Positions 18,270-27,126 of a stretch of 64,000 nt of DNA are shown here, piece after piece. The stretch covers positions 1 through 64,000 of the forward strand of contig DUOX01000016.1 of the NCBI GenBank assembly GCA_012838665.1, written 5' to 3'. The stretch is from Clostridiales bacterium. Its GTDB lineage: Bacteria > Bacillota > Clostridia > Oscillospirales > Oscillospiraceae. Position 1 is the first letter of the stretch; every line of letters begins with the position of its first letter. Below the pieces are notes generated by a model. The model was not told the DNA's origin. It searched no databases and saw nothing but the letters and a program-made list of their open reading frames with translations. A program made the translations under genes and the position numbers.

Positions 18270-19877
18270 GTGAGATTCCAGGATAAGTTAAAAAAGAATA
18301 GCAAGGAGCAGCTTTGGAAGGAATACTGCGGTTTTCTGGACCTTTCCATGGACGAATATATGTACATCCAACATCGTCTCATGGACGAGCAGCTCCGGCT
18401 TTGGTGCAATTGTGGCCTGGGCAAATCTCTACTAAAGGGCAATACGCCCAAAAACGTGGACGAATTCCGCTCAGCATTCCCCCTCACCGACTACTCGGAT
18501 TATGCAGAAATTCTGCTGGCCAAACGCGCCGATATGCTACCGGGAGAACCGGTTGTCTGGATTCAGACTACCTGGGAGGGCGGGCTTCGCCCAATAAAGC
18601 TTGCCCCATACACCCGGGGCATGCTGGATACATACAAGCGCAACCTTGTGGCCACAGCCATGCTGGCATCCGGGCGGTCCCATGGGGATTTCTCTTTCAA
18701 AAAAGGCGACCGCATCCTGTACGGCGGCGCTCCCCTGCCCTATGCCACAGGCCTTATTCCCTCTCTGCTTAACGAGGAAATTGATATCGCCTGGCTGCCG
18801 GACAGCAATACCAATTCCGGGAGCTTCAGCGAGAGGATGAAAAAGGGTTTTGAAATGGCTATGAACGGCGGCATAGACTACTTTTTCGCCATTGGCAGCG
18901 TTGCTAACTACATAACCGAAAATTTCGGGAAAAGCGCCGGTATTTCCAAGAAAAAAACGGTCCATCCCCTTATTGCCGCCAGATACCTGAAAGCCAAATA
19001 CATAAGCCGCCGGGACGGGCGTCTTATCACCCCCGGCGATATCTTCCACCTCAAGGGCATGATAAGCGCGGGCACGGACGCCAACTGCTACAAGAAAATT
19101 CTGGCAAAGGCCTGGGGCATCACCCCCATTGATTTGGCGGCAGGCACCGAGTCCACCTGCATTGCCGTGGAAACTTGGGAGCAGCGGGGCATGGTTTTCT
19201 TCCCCGACGCCTGCTTCTACGAATTCATACCCGAAAGCGAAATGCAGCGCAACCTGGAGGACCGCTCATACACCCCCATAACTTGCCTTATGGACCAGGT
19301 TGAAGCCGGCATAAACTACGAGCTAGTAATCAGCGTGCTGCACGGCGGCGCTTTCATACGCTACCGCATAGGGGATATGTACCGCTGCCTTTCCGCCGGG
19401 AACGGTAAGCTGCCTCGGTTTACATTTTTGGACCGTATACCTACTGTCATTGATATTGCCGGCTTTACACGTATCACCGAATCCTCCATTAATGAGGTAA
19501 TCCGCCTTTCAAAGCTGGATATAGGCGACTGGCTTGCCAAAAAGGAATTCGACGAGAGAGGTTTCCCCTTCCTGCACATGTACATCGAGCTCCCTCCCAG
19601 CTCCCAGGAGTCTGATGCCATTACCAAACAGGTCTTGACGGAGCACCTGTCCGTCTATTTCAGGTATTTTGACAGCGACTACCACGACCTTAAAAAACTG
19701 CTGGGCATGGAGCCCCTGCAAATAACCATCCTAAAGTATGGCACGATTGCGGGATATATGGCCTCCACCGGGAGGCAGCTTCCTAAAATCAATCCAGGTT
19801 CCACTGATATATCAAGGCTTTTGAAATATCAGGCAGAATTCAGGATTGCCCCCCAAGAGGAGGTGAGCACGGAGTGA
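18270..19877 (+). CDS. GH3-like acyl-adenylate-forming protein (auxin-responsive GH3 family)
   Basis: 535 residues. Features fit the GH3 family: an N-terminal helical part, PLTDYSDYAEI near 73, a P-loop-like VWIQTTWEGGLRPIKLAPYT near 95, the adenylate-binding AGTESTCIAVETW near 292, and a C-terminal subdomain. Plant GH3 enzymes adenylate a carboxylate and join it to an amino acid; bacterial members are largely uncharacterised. The nucleotide loop is less regular than in plant enzymes, so activity is inference. Start is GTG at 18270, after GCCGGG. It is translationally linked to both neighbours (4-base gap upstream, 4-base overlap downstream). Confidence 0.75.
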   Translation: MRFQDKLKKNSKEQLWKEYCGFLDLSMDEYMYIQHRLMDEQLRLWCNCGLGKSLLKGNTPKNVDEFRSAFPLTDYSDYAEILLAKRADMLPGEPVVWIQTTWEGGLRPIKLAPYTRGMLDTYKRNLVATAMLASGRSHGDFSFKKGDRILYGGAPLPYATGLIPSLLNEEIDIAWLPDSNTNSGSFSERMKKGFEMAMNGGIDYFFAIGSVANYITENFGKSAGISKKKTVHPLIAARYLKAKYISRRDGRLITPGDIFHLKGMISAGTDANCYKKILAKAWGITPIDLAAGTESTCIAVETWEQRGMVFFPDACFYEFIPESEMQRNLEDRSYTPITCLMDQVEAGINYELVISVLHGGAFIRYRIGDMYRCLSAGNGKLPRFTFLDRIPTVIDIAGFTRITESSINEVIRLSKLDIGDWLAKKEFDERGFPFLHMYIELPPSSQESDAITKQVLTEHLSVYFRYFDSDYHDLKKLLGMEPLQITILKYGTIAGYMASTGRQLPKINPGSTDISRLLKYQAEFRIAPQEEVSTE

Positions 19878-22396
19878 ATTCAGTCCCGTACTTATACGTC
19901 AATCTTACTGCTCTGTGCTGCTACTGCCTGATGTTCATAACCTTTATGGCAGCCAAGAAAACCCCGGAAATTCGTGCATTCATAATAATGATCGGCGGCT
20001 TCATAATTTGGACCGGCGGCTCTATACTCATGCGCCTGCAGTTCTATCCCGGAATGGAATTCTGGTATTACATATCACTTCTCGCGCTGTTCTCGCTGGC
20101 CTTTCTCATATACTATTTTGTCTACAGCTTTGCCAACGTAAAGGGCTATTTCTTAAAAACTGTTTGGGCAGTGGGCACGCTCATCATACTTATATTGACG
20201 CCTACGGGCATTTTCCTCGGGCCTCCGAAGCCGACCATCGTCGACGGCGGCACGGTATACCTTTATGAAATGAACTGGCCCATTGCAATACCCCTAGCCT
20301 TCTTCCTTTGTATTGTCTTTTCCATCTTTAAAATCTTCATCAACTTAATAAAAGAAAAAGGCTCTCACACACCTGGGCTGAGATCGATAATTTTGGGCTG
20401 TATTGTCATGGCAGTCGGCAATATGGTCCAGATAAGACCCGGGAATGTTTTTCCGTGGGATACGCTATCCGGAATCGTTTTCGCCCTTCTACTAATGAAC
20501 TCCATGTATCGGAAGCGCATGTTCCGCCTGACTCTGATAATATCCCGCAGTCTGCTGCTTTTGGTATCGGCAGTTGTCTGCGTTTTGCTGTCGTCATACT
20601 TTGTCACCCCTCTCATAAACACTGTTGCAGACCTGCTCAATGTGGGGGACACAGTGGCGGTCACCATAGTAATGCTCCTTTATTCCGGCACCATGGCCAT
20701 AGTTTTAATCATGTTGAAAAGGCTTCTGGACAGGATATTCAACCGGGAGGAGCAACAGGGACGCCTTCTCAACGATTTTAGCAAATCCGTTTCAAAAAGC
20801 CTTAGTACCAACGATATAATGGAGAAGCTTGTAAACGTCATAAAGGCCGAAATCCCTGTTAAAGAAGTCTACATATGCTTGGCCCAGAAGAACGGGTTTG
20901 TGGCAAAATACAGCTCGCGGCCTCTCACCCCCCTCTCCTTTTCAATTGCTTTGGACAACCCCTGTATTACTTACTTTAACATTCATGATGAACCCTACTT
21001 CATACTCCGTGAATTTAAGTTCACGCCTCTGTACCTGTCCATGTGGGAGTCCGAGAAAGAGCTTTTCCGCTCTCTTGAGCTTGGATGCATGGTGGCCCTC
21101 AGGGACAATGACAAGGTCATAGGCCTCATTTTACTCACAGAAAAGGAAAAAGGCGCAGGGTTTACTAATTCCGAGCTTAGTTTTCTCACCGCCATCAGCT
21201 CCATTGCCTCCATTGCCGTAAAAAATGCCAGCCTGTATGAGCGCATTTACCAGGAAGCCCGCACAGACAGCCTTACAGGCGTATACAATTACAGATGCTT
21301 CGTGGAGAGAATCGAAGAGGAGTTTGAAGCCTGCCGCAACAGCAGCCTTGCCCTGTTGTATTTAGACCTGGACGATTTTAAGCTATACAACCACCTTTAC
21401 GGGGCAAAAGAGGGAGACGAAGCCCTGCGCATGATTGCCGGTATTATCTCCCGCTGTGTTGGCAATGCCGGTACGGTTTTCAGATGCAGCGGAAAGGTGT
21501 TTGCAGTGCTTCTGCCGGGTTATGACGGAAGGCGAACAAATATCCTTGCCCGGGATATCCAGGCGAGAATCGCGGGCATCAACATGACTCCCGAGAGAAG
21601 CCACCTCAAACCGCTAACGGTAAGCGGCGGCATTTGTGTCGCCCCCTATGCCGCCTCCTCCGCAAAGGAGCTTATGGATAATGCGGACCTTGCGGCATAT
21701 CGCTCAAAGTGCAACGGCAAGAATAAAATCTCCATGTTCAAAGGTGTTACGCCGGTTTCCAAAAGAATATCCGAAAAAGCGCACGAAATAGTGGAACAGG
21801 GCTCAAACAGCAGTATATACAAGGCCAATTCAACCACCATCTTTGCCCTTACCGCAGCCATCGACGCCAAAGATCATTACACCTACCGTCACAGCCGAAA
21901 TGTAGCCCTCTATGCCTCCATCCTGGCCACGGCGGCGGGCCTTAATGCAGACCAGATACGTATAATCTACGAGGCTGCGCTCCTTCACGACATCGGAAAA
22001 ATAAGCATTCCCGAACATATACTCACCAAAAAGGGGCGCTTGACGGAGGAAGAGTTTGAAATAATGAAGAGTCATGTGAACAACTCCATCCACATGATAC
22101 GCCATCTTCCCTCCATGGACTACCTGATTCCCGCAGCCATCGGACATCATGAGCGCTGGGACGGCATGGGATACCCCCGGGGCATTGCCGGTGAGGAAAT
22201 CCCCGTTGCCGCCCGATGTCTCGCCATTGCAGATGCCTTTGACGCTATGACCTCAAACCGCTCTTACAGGAGCCCCTTTTCTGCGGAGCACGCCGCCGAT
22301 GAAATTGAGAACAACGCCGGCACCCAGTTTGACCCGAAACTTGCTAGAATCTTTGTGGATTTGGTTCGCTCCGGCGAAATACCCGTTAGTCCCTAA
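19874..22396 (+). CDS. 7TM-GAF-GGDEF(degenerate)-HD-GYP cyclic-di-GMP signalling protein
   Basis: 840 residues. Residues 1-290 carry an N-terminal histidine-kinase-type 7TM sensor region with additional membrane helices, 300-455 a GAF domain, 460-625 a GGDEF domain, and 650-835 an HD-GYP domain. The GGDEF active site reads SGKVF (about 538-542), so diguanylate cyclase activity is unlikely. The phosphodiesterase motif is intact: LLHDIGK, then HHERWDGMGYP near 757. It should therefore degrade c-di-GMP at the membrane, with the dead GGDEF possibly binding GTP as a regulator. GTG at 19874 overlaps the GH3-like stop codon (GTGA), showing translational coupling. Confidence 0.9.
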   Translation: MNSVPYLYVNLTALCCYCLMFITFMAAKKTPEIRAFIIMIGGFIIWTGGSILMRLQFYPGMEFWYYISLLALFSLAFLIYYFVYSFANVKGYFLKTVWAVGTLIILILTPTGIFLGPPKPTIVDGGTVYLYEMNWPIAIPLAFFLCIVFSIFKIFINLIKEKGSHTPGLRSIILGCIVMAVGNMVQIRPGNVFPWDTLSGIVFALLLMNSMYRKRMFRLTLIISRSLLLLVSAVVCVLLSSYFVTPLINTVADLLNVGDTVAVTIVMLLYSGTMAIVLIMLKRLLDRIFNREEQQGRLLNDFSKSVSKSLSTNDIMEKLVNVIKAEIPVKEVYICLAQKNGFVAKYSSRPLTPLSFSIALDNPCITYFNIHDEPYFILREFKFTPLYLSMWESEKELFRSLELGCMVALRDNDKVIGLILLTEKEKGAGFTNSELSFLTAISSIASIAVKNASLYERIYQEARTDSLTGVYNYRCFVERIEEEFEACRNSSLALLYLDLDDFKLYNHLYGAKEGDEALRMIAGIISRCVGNAGTVFRCSGKVFAVLLPGYDGRRTNILARDIQARIAGINMTPERSHLKPLTVSGGICVAPYAASSAKELMDNADLAAYRSKCNGKNKISMFKGVTPVSKRISEKAHEIVEQGSNSSIYKANSTTIFALTAAIDAKDHYTYRHSRNVALYASILATAAGLNADQIRIIYEAALLHDIGKISIPEHILTKKGRLTEEEFEIMKSHVNNSIHMIRHLPSMDYLIPAAIGHHERWDGMGYPRGIAGEEIPVAARCLAIADAFDAMTSNRSYRSPFSAEHAADEIENNAGTQFDPKLARIFVDLVRSGEIPVSP

Positions 22397-22423
22397 GCGG
22401 ACGCATTCCCCTCTAACGAAAAC

Positions 22424-22459
22424 CGGGAGAGTATTAAAAAATACTCTCCCGATTTTTTT
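22424..22459 (+). terminator. Terminator of the GH3-like operon
   Basis: An 11-bp stem CGGGAGAGTAT/ATACTCTCCCG with a 6-base loop and T7 tract. Confidence 0.92.
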
Positions 22460-22468
22460 ATCTTAAAT

Positions 22469-23264
22469 TCAATCGGATACCAGGCGCTTTTCACCGGTTA
22501 TCTTCTGAATGGGGGCTATATTTTGAGTCACCTCCACAGTGCCGACATATTCGCCCTTTTCGTCTCTAACTGCAAAGTAGCGAATATAAATATAGAACTC
22601 GCCCTTTTTTATCCAGAAATCCTCATGGTCTTTTTTGCCGTTTTTGAAGTCTGAAACAATGCCCTCCACAATGTGCATGCTGGCGGGGGGATGGCAGTTT
22701 GTGACCTTGCGGCCCAGAACCGCCGTCGTCCTGGGGAAGAACCGCTCCGCACCCTGTGAGAAGTATTTTACCTCGTCATTTTTATCCACGAAGGTGATGT
22801 CAAAGGGCAGGGTGTTCAGCATGGCCGTAAGTTCATGCACCGTGAAGCTCCCAGAAGGCAGGCGAACCCTGCCCTCTCCCGCCGCAGGCGCCTCAGAGGG
22901 CGGCTGCTGTTTTCCCCTTCCGGGTTCCATACGGGGGGATCTGCGATAAGGCAGAAGCCCAAATCGTAGCTTTCATCGGCAATGTTCTTCCACTCATCCT
23001 GGGTCAGGTGCTCCACGAGCATTGGCACCAGAATGTTTTCTTCCTTGTATATCATCTCGGTTATTTTTTCAATCGTGGTTTTTGCCTTTTCCTTTAGCTG
23101 CCGCAAATCCATATCGACCTGTTCATGCATTGCGGAAACTTCTTTAATAAGGCTTCGAATCTCATCGTCCACGCCCTACATGACTTTTTTCCTGCATGAA
23201 GCCGAGAAATCAGATCCTTTATTACCTTCTGTCTGTACTCCCTGTTGTTGATTTCCTGACTCAT
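22469..23264 (-). pseudogene. Broken DUF438/hemerythrin-like PAS protein
   Basis: Three frames together recover one degraded gene. The N-terminal frame (start 23264) reads MSQEINNREYRQKVIKDLISRLHAGKK, the DUF438 opening. It then jumps to another frame, VDDEIRSLIKEV...EENILVPMLVEHLTQDEW...CLIADPP, which is the end of the hemerythrin-like (HHE) domain. A third frame carries the C-terminal PAS domain (TFVDKNDEVKYFSQGAERFF...EVTQNI). Comparison with the usual family layout implies that most of the DUF438 and HHE helices were deleted near 23180, and a second frameshift lies near 22925-22950. Intact relatives are putative iron or redox sensors. Confidence 0.82.
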
Positions 23265-23404
23265 AATGCCCCTCTTATCATAAGTTCCCATTTTTTTCTG
23301 ATATTACAGTTTTTTCATTTGTGTCCTCTTTTTATTTGTAAATTCCATGAAACTGCAATCACTGGTATCAGAAATGCTACATAGTCTGATATGAGGTGAT
23401 ATTA

Positions 23405-24085
23405 TTGGAAACAAACATTGTCACAGTTAACAAGGTCATTCTTCAGGATGAGTTAAAGTATGACGATAAAATCCTGCTCTCCTACAGAATAGAATATCCC
23501 GAGTTTAGGGCCTCACGCTACCAGATGTGCTTGACTGTGGTAAACAAGTTTTACAGGAATAAGGCTCTGGAATACAAAAAACGTGCGGAAGAGGAGCTGT
23601 TCAGCCTCGCCGTAGAGCAGTACAAGGAGGCGGTGGAACACGGATACCCCGTAAGAGTATTTGAGGTGATACAGGAATTTGAGGTAACATACTCCCAGTC
23701 CTGCATTATTAGCCTTTATATGGATCAATACGAGTATACGGGAGGGGCCCACGGCGCCACCGTAAGGCAGTCACAAACCTGGAATCTGCAAAAATGCGGG
23801 CTGGTAAAGCTCTGCAGGCTGGTGCAGTGCCCGCCCGGCTGCAGAGAGTATATATTCAAGAAAGTGGAGGCTCAGATAGCAAAAAATCCTGAAATATATT
23901 TCGAAAATTACCATGAACTTATTCGGGAGACTTTCAACGAAAACAGCTTTTACTGCACCCCTCAGGGCATAGTGGTCTACTACCAGCAATACGATATAGC
24001 CCCATACGCCAGCGGAATCCGGGAGTTCAAAATCCCATACTCCGATTGCGTGATAAACCCCGCAAGTCAGTGCTTTGCCGTCTAA
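23405..24085 (+). CDS. DUF3298/DUF4163-like protein (RsiV-like fold)
   Basis: About 226 residues, no signal peptide or membrane segment. Conserved pieces include LSYRIEYPEF, the YEYTGGAHGATVRQSQTWNL block typical of DUF3298 (GGAHG), and the C-terminal IVVYYQQYDIAPYASGIREFKIPY. In RsiV this fold binds lysozyme outside the cell; without an export signal here the protein seems cytoplasmic and its role is unknown. TTG at 23405 has the GAGGTG ribosome-binding site at good distance. GTG at 23396 is inside that site, so the start is uncertain. Confidence 0.75.
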   Translation: METNIVTVNKVILQDELKYDDKILLSYRIEYPEFRASRYQMCLTVVNKFYRNKALEYKKRAEEELFSLAVEQYKEAVEHGYPVRVFEVIQEFEVTYSQSCIISLYMDQYEYTGGAHGATVRQSQTWNLQKCGLVKLCRLVQCPPGCREYIFKKVEAQIAKNPEIYFENYHELIRETFNENSFYCTPQGIVVYYQQYDIAPYASGIREFKIPYSDCVINPASQCFAV

Positions 24086-24114
24086 AACCGGAAAAGCGAT
24101 TACTTACAAAACGC

Positions 24115-24147
24115 AACAGTCCCCTGTCGAATGACAAGGGAACTGTT
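24115..24147 (+). terminator. Imperfect terminator hairpin after the DUF3298-like gene
   Basis: An inverted repeat AACAGT...ACTGTT with an inner CCCTGTC/GACAAGGG pairing. No long T-run, so this is a weak call. Confidence 0.45.
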
Positions 24148-24166
24148 TACTATTTGAGTTGCATTA

Positions 24167-24275
24167 TTACATCAGACTTGTCATGAATCTCATCAAAACC
24201 TGGGCCGCCTGGGCTCTTGTAGCGGGAGCTCCTGGTTCAGATAACCCCTGTTATCACCCGGGAAGATGTCCTCCG
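24167..24275 (-). pseudogene. Relic of an S-layer homology (SLH) domain C-terminus
   Basis: On the minus strand, the last segment reads EPGAPATRAQAAQVLMRFMTSLM then stop (24167-24169), which closely matches the end of an SLH repeat (PGxPATRAQAAQVLMRF). The preceding residues GDNRGYLN, which should join it, lie in the next frame, so a one-base shift is implied near 24225-24235. Nothing upstream looks like SLH. Only a fragment of about 35 residues remains, inside a gap of about 400 bases that otherwise holds no gene. Confidence 0.65.
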
Positions 24276-24493
24276 CAAATAAATTGGGCAATACAACCCA
24301 TAACAGTCCAATTATAACGATAGGAAAAATACGTAAACACATCAATAAGGTAATGCATTGTTTTGCCGGTTTTCGCGGCTGCAAAATTGCAAGTCTATCC
24401 CGGATATTAACAGAGATGAAATATCTTACAATACTAGGAACAAATACGCTTCTATAACGTCTATATAGCATAACACTCAAAGGAGGCTATGGT

Positions 24494-25516
24494 GTGAAAA
24501 TTAAAACATCGCTTATTGCCGTTGTATCGGCATTAATGATGCTTATCCCATCCACACAGGCGATTGCATCGGAAGTCCCCCGCAAAAAAATTACGGTGAG
24601 GCAAGAGATTACTCTGAATACAGAACCTTATATCCTTGATGACCAGATAATGATTCCTCTGCGCTCCTTTGCCGAGTCCTTAAACTGCCGTGTAACATGG
24701 AATGGGTCTATGAAGGAGATAAAGGTCCATTCTCAAACCAAAGAGCTGTACAGTTTACATGTCGGCAGCGATAAAGCCAAAGTTTCCGGTCAGGAGTATG
24801 CGCTCAAAAACAAGGTGACATTAATAAACGGCACTTCCTTTGTGGAAGCAGACTTTCTTAGATTTGCACATGGTATTGAGTTTGACGAAAACAGCATAGA
24901 GATTCAAAAGTACAGCTATGTATTTGAAAAGGACACGTTGGGCTTTGAAGCCATATTTGCGGATTACCATTATGACCCAACGGGAAATTACGATATTTAC
25001 GAGCTGACCTGGGATTACAGGGAAATTCCCGTAGAGGGCAGGGAAAGCATGGGGCTGTATATCGCCTCGCATAACCGTAGCGATGATATCTTCATGGGGT
25101 ATTTCAAAGAAATAAGCGGCCTTGAGCCTAACAGGGAGTACACCTTTGACGTGGAGTTTCTCCTTGCCACAGATGTTGAGGGCGGCTTGATAGGAATTGG
25201 CGGCCCTCCCGGCGAAGCCGTTTTTGTTAAATGCGGCGCTTCTACGGTCAAGCCGGAGGTAGTACTCGAAAACAACAACTTCAGAATTAATATCGACAAG
25301 GGAGCCCAAAGTGACAGCGGCAAGGCAATGCGGGTCATAGGCAACATGGCAAAACCTAATGGCGCTCCCGAAGGCTTTGTGTTTAAGCGAATGGAGGCCT
25401 CTTTCAGCGTAAAAACCGATTCCGAAGGCCGCTTATACCTGATTATAGGAACAGATTCAGGCTTTGAGGGCTTCACCGAATATTACATTGATGATGTGAC
25501 TTTAGCTATTAAATAG
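24494..25516 (+). CDS. Secreted protein with copper-amine-oxidase-N (stalk) domain
   Basis: 340 residues with signal peptide MKIKTSLIAVVSALMMLIPSTQAIASE. Residues 35-135 form the stalk domain: ILDDQIMIPLRSFAESLNCRVTWNGSMKEIKV is its hallmark, repeated in degenerate form. Residues 140-340 are a beta-rich region (GLEPNREYTFDVEFLLATDVEG...YYIDDVTLAIK) like a carbohydrate- or wall-binding sandwich. It is probably exported and wall-associated; no enzyme motif is seen. GTG at 24494 follows AAAGGAGG. Confidence 0.8.
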   Translation: MKIKTSLIAVVSALMMLIPSTQAIASEVPRKKITVRQEITLNTEPYILDDQIMIPLRSFAESLNCRVTWNGSMKEIKVHSQTKELYSLHVGSDKAKVSGQEYALKNKVTLINGTSFVEADFLRFAHGIEFDENSIEIQKYSYVFEKDTLGFEAIFADYHYDPTGNYDIYELTWDYREIPVEGRESMGLYIASHNRSDDIFMGYFKEISGLEPNREYTFDVEFLLATDVEGGLIGIGGPPGEAVFVKCGASTVKPEVVLENNNFRINIDKGAQSDSGKAMRVIGNMAKPNGAPEGFVFKRMEASFSVKTDSEGRLYLIIGTDSGFEGFTEYYIDDVTLAIK

Positions 25517-25519
25517 CAA

Positions 25520-25555
25520 AAAGCTTCCGCTGTATGGCGGAAGCTTTTATTTTAC
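25520..25555 (+). terminator. Terminator after the stalk-domain gene
   Basis: A perfect 11-bp stem AAAGCTTCCGC/GCGGAAGCTTT followed by a T-rich tract. Confidence 0.88.
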
Positions 25556-25588
25556 TTTCCTGCTTGGCTGTTTAGTTTTAATGTGCTA

Positions 25589-25622
25589 ATTAAAAAAATC
25601 CGTGACCGTTATTACGGTCACG
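25589..25622 (-). terminator. Terminator of tRNA-Ser
   Basis: A stem CGTGACCG/CGGTCACG followed on the minus strand by GATTTTTTT. Confidence 0.88.
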
Positions 25623-25626
25623 AATG

Positions 25627-25718
25627 TGGCGGAGAAGGAGGGATTCGAACCCTCGATACCCTTTTGGGGTATACACGATTTCCAATCGTGCGCGCTCGAC
25701 CAGCTACGCGACTTCTCC
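25627..25718 (-). tRNA. tRNA-Ser (anticodon GGA)
   Basis: The minus strand gives acceptor GGAGAAG paired with CTTCTCC, discriminator G and an encoded CCA end. The anticodon loop TTGGAAA gives anticodon GGA, the T arm has GGTTCGAATCC, and the long variable arm (ATACCCCAAAAGGGTAT) is the class II mark of tRNA-Ser. It reads TCC and TCT. It has its own promoter and terminator, so it is a single-gene unit. Confidence 0.97.
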
Positions 25719-25787
25719 AGATTTTATATGGTTGTGCTCCAAGCCTTTCTCTGAGCCTTATCCAATGGCTTCAAAGTCAGCTTTGTT

Positions 25788-25816
25788 ATTATAAAATAGA
25801 TCCCCTTTAAAGTCAA
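25788..25816 (-). promoter_or_regulatory. Sigma-A promoter of tRNA-Ser
   Basis: TTGACT (25816-25811), 17 bases, TATAAT (25793-25788) on the minus strand, about 70 bases upstream of the mature tRNA 5' end. Confidence 0.85.
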
Positions 25817-25865
25817 GAACTTAGTATCAAAAGTTTATTGAAGTGAAAACGGGAAACAAGGAAAA

Positions 25866-25896
25866 ATCACTCCGCAAGTTCTGCTTGCGGAGTGAT
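25866..25896. terminator. Terminator of the DUF4349 gene
   Basis: A perfect 13-bp stem ATCACTCCGCAAG/CTTGCGGAGTGAT with a 5-base loop. A T-run follows on the minus strand. Confidence 0.85.
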
Positions 25897-25910
25897 AATG
25901 TCCTTTTTAT

Positions 25911-26990
25911 TTATTTCTTTTCATCATCCGGCTTGGAGGTATTGCTGTTATCCTTGGGTCCTGAGCCCCGGCTGTCTGCCGGCCGGCGCTCCCAAATTGC
26001 AGGCTTTGCGTCCTGGCCGTTTTTCAGTTGCCTTTTTCTTCTGACGGCTCTCCAGATAAGCAGGATAATGACCACAATTACAATAATGGGAATAAGCTTA
26101 ATGATGAACAACAGCAGGGCCAGGGGCAGCTCGCCAAACACATATATCCCGATACGCTCCATCTCATTAACGAAGCGCTCCCTGGTGTTTTTCATCCGGG
26201 CGGAGACCCGCTCCCCAAAGGTGCGGGGCACGTCATCTTCCACGGCAGTGGGTTTTATCACTTCGTACAAGTGAATATTTACCGTGCTGTAGGACACAAG
26301 GGAGTCAATATTCCGCAGGCTGGACTCTATGCTCTCAATCTGATAGCGCACCTCGGTGAGCCGGGTATTAAGGGCTATTATGGTATCTATGTCCTTGGCC
26401 TGGGTCAGCAGTTGGCGGAGGGTTTCCTCCTCTACCCTGTAGTTCTCCAGGCGGGCGGTCAGGTCGATATAGGCGGCCGTTGCGTTCTCGGTCCTGCGGC
26501 TTCTGTTAAATATGCCGCCTATGTTTCCGCAGGATTTCTCGAAGTCATCCAGGGACTCCGCCGGTATCCTCAGAGTGAAGGATGCCGTTCTCAGGTCATT
26601 TTCCCTGATGCGGTTGTTGTCCACGTTGGCATATTCAATGTAACCTCCATACTCCTTTGTAAGCTCCTCAATCGAACGTATGGATGCCTCATAATCCAGG
26701 GTCTCTATGCTAAGGTCAAGGGTGTAGATTAGCTTTTGGCTGATGGTTGCAGTGCTTCCAACCCCTCCTCCCGAAACAGCACCATCGTTTTTCCCTGCTT
26801 GCGGAGCAGGCACCGGAGGGGCCGCCTCTTCGTCATAATTCAGTCCGGCACCCGAATTATAATCGTACATTTCCGATGGGCTTTCAACCATGTCTTCGGC
26901 TTTTGAGCTCCCGCTGCCGCCGCAGCCGACCAGCAAGGCAAGAATCACAAGCATGGCGCAAAGTAGAATGGCTGCTCTGGTCTTTTTCAT
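25911..26990 (-). CDS. DUF4349 domain lipoprotein
   Basis: 359 residues. Signal peptide II with lipobox LLVGC (Cys near 23), then a low-complexity linker, then the DUF4349 domain (LIYTLDLSIETLDYEASIRSIEELTKEYGGYIEYANVD...TARLENYRVEEETLRQLLTQAKDIDTIIALNTRLTEVRYQIESIESSLRN) with a coiled-coil-like helical pair. One C-terminal membrane helix (LPLALLLFIIKLIPIIVIVVIILLIW) and a basic cytoplasmic tail follow. Function of the family is unknown. ATG at 26990 has GGGAGACGAG; the longer upstream frame is not needed. Confidence 0.85.
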   Translation of the reverse strand: MKKTRAAILLCAMLVILALLVGCGGSGSSKAEDMVESPSEMYDYNSGAGLNYDEEAAPPVPAPQAGKNDGAVSGGGVGSTATISQKLIYTLDLSIETLDYEASIRSIEELTKEYGGYIEYANVDNNRIRENDLRTASFTLRIPAESLDDFEKSCGNIGGIFNRSRRTENATAAYIDLTARLENYRVEEETLRQLLTQAKDIDTIIALNTRLTEVRYQIESIESSLRNIDSLVSYSTVNIHLYEVIKPTAVEDDVPRTFGERVSARMKNTRERFVNEMERIGIYVFGELPLALLLFIIKLIPIIVIVVIILLIWRAVRRKRQLKNGQDAKPAIWERRPADSRGSGPKDNSNTSKPDDEKK

Positions 26991-27126
26991 CTCGTCTCCC
27001 CCATTAATGTTGATTATGATGAAGGAATCAAACCCCTCCGGAAAACCGGTGCGGCCAGTACTCCCGTCACCAATGCATATATGACGCAACAGTTTCAATT
27101 ATGTTCCCTCTGTCAATGAAAAGGCT

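Noticed and set aside
24193..24480. 95-residue minus-strand frame as a gene
   Set aside because: No ribosome-binding site and no family; its last part overlaps the frameshifted SLH relic, which explains the coding-like look.
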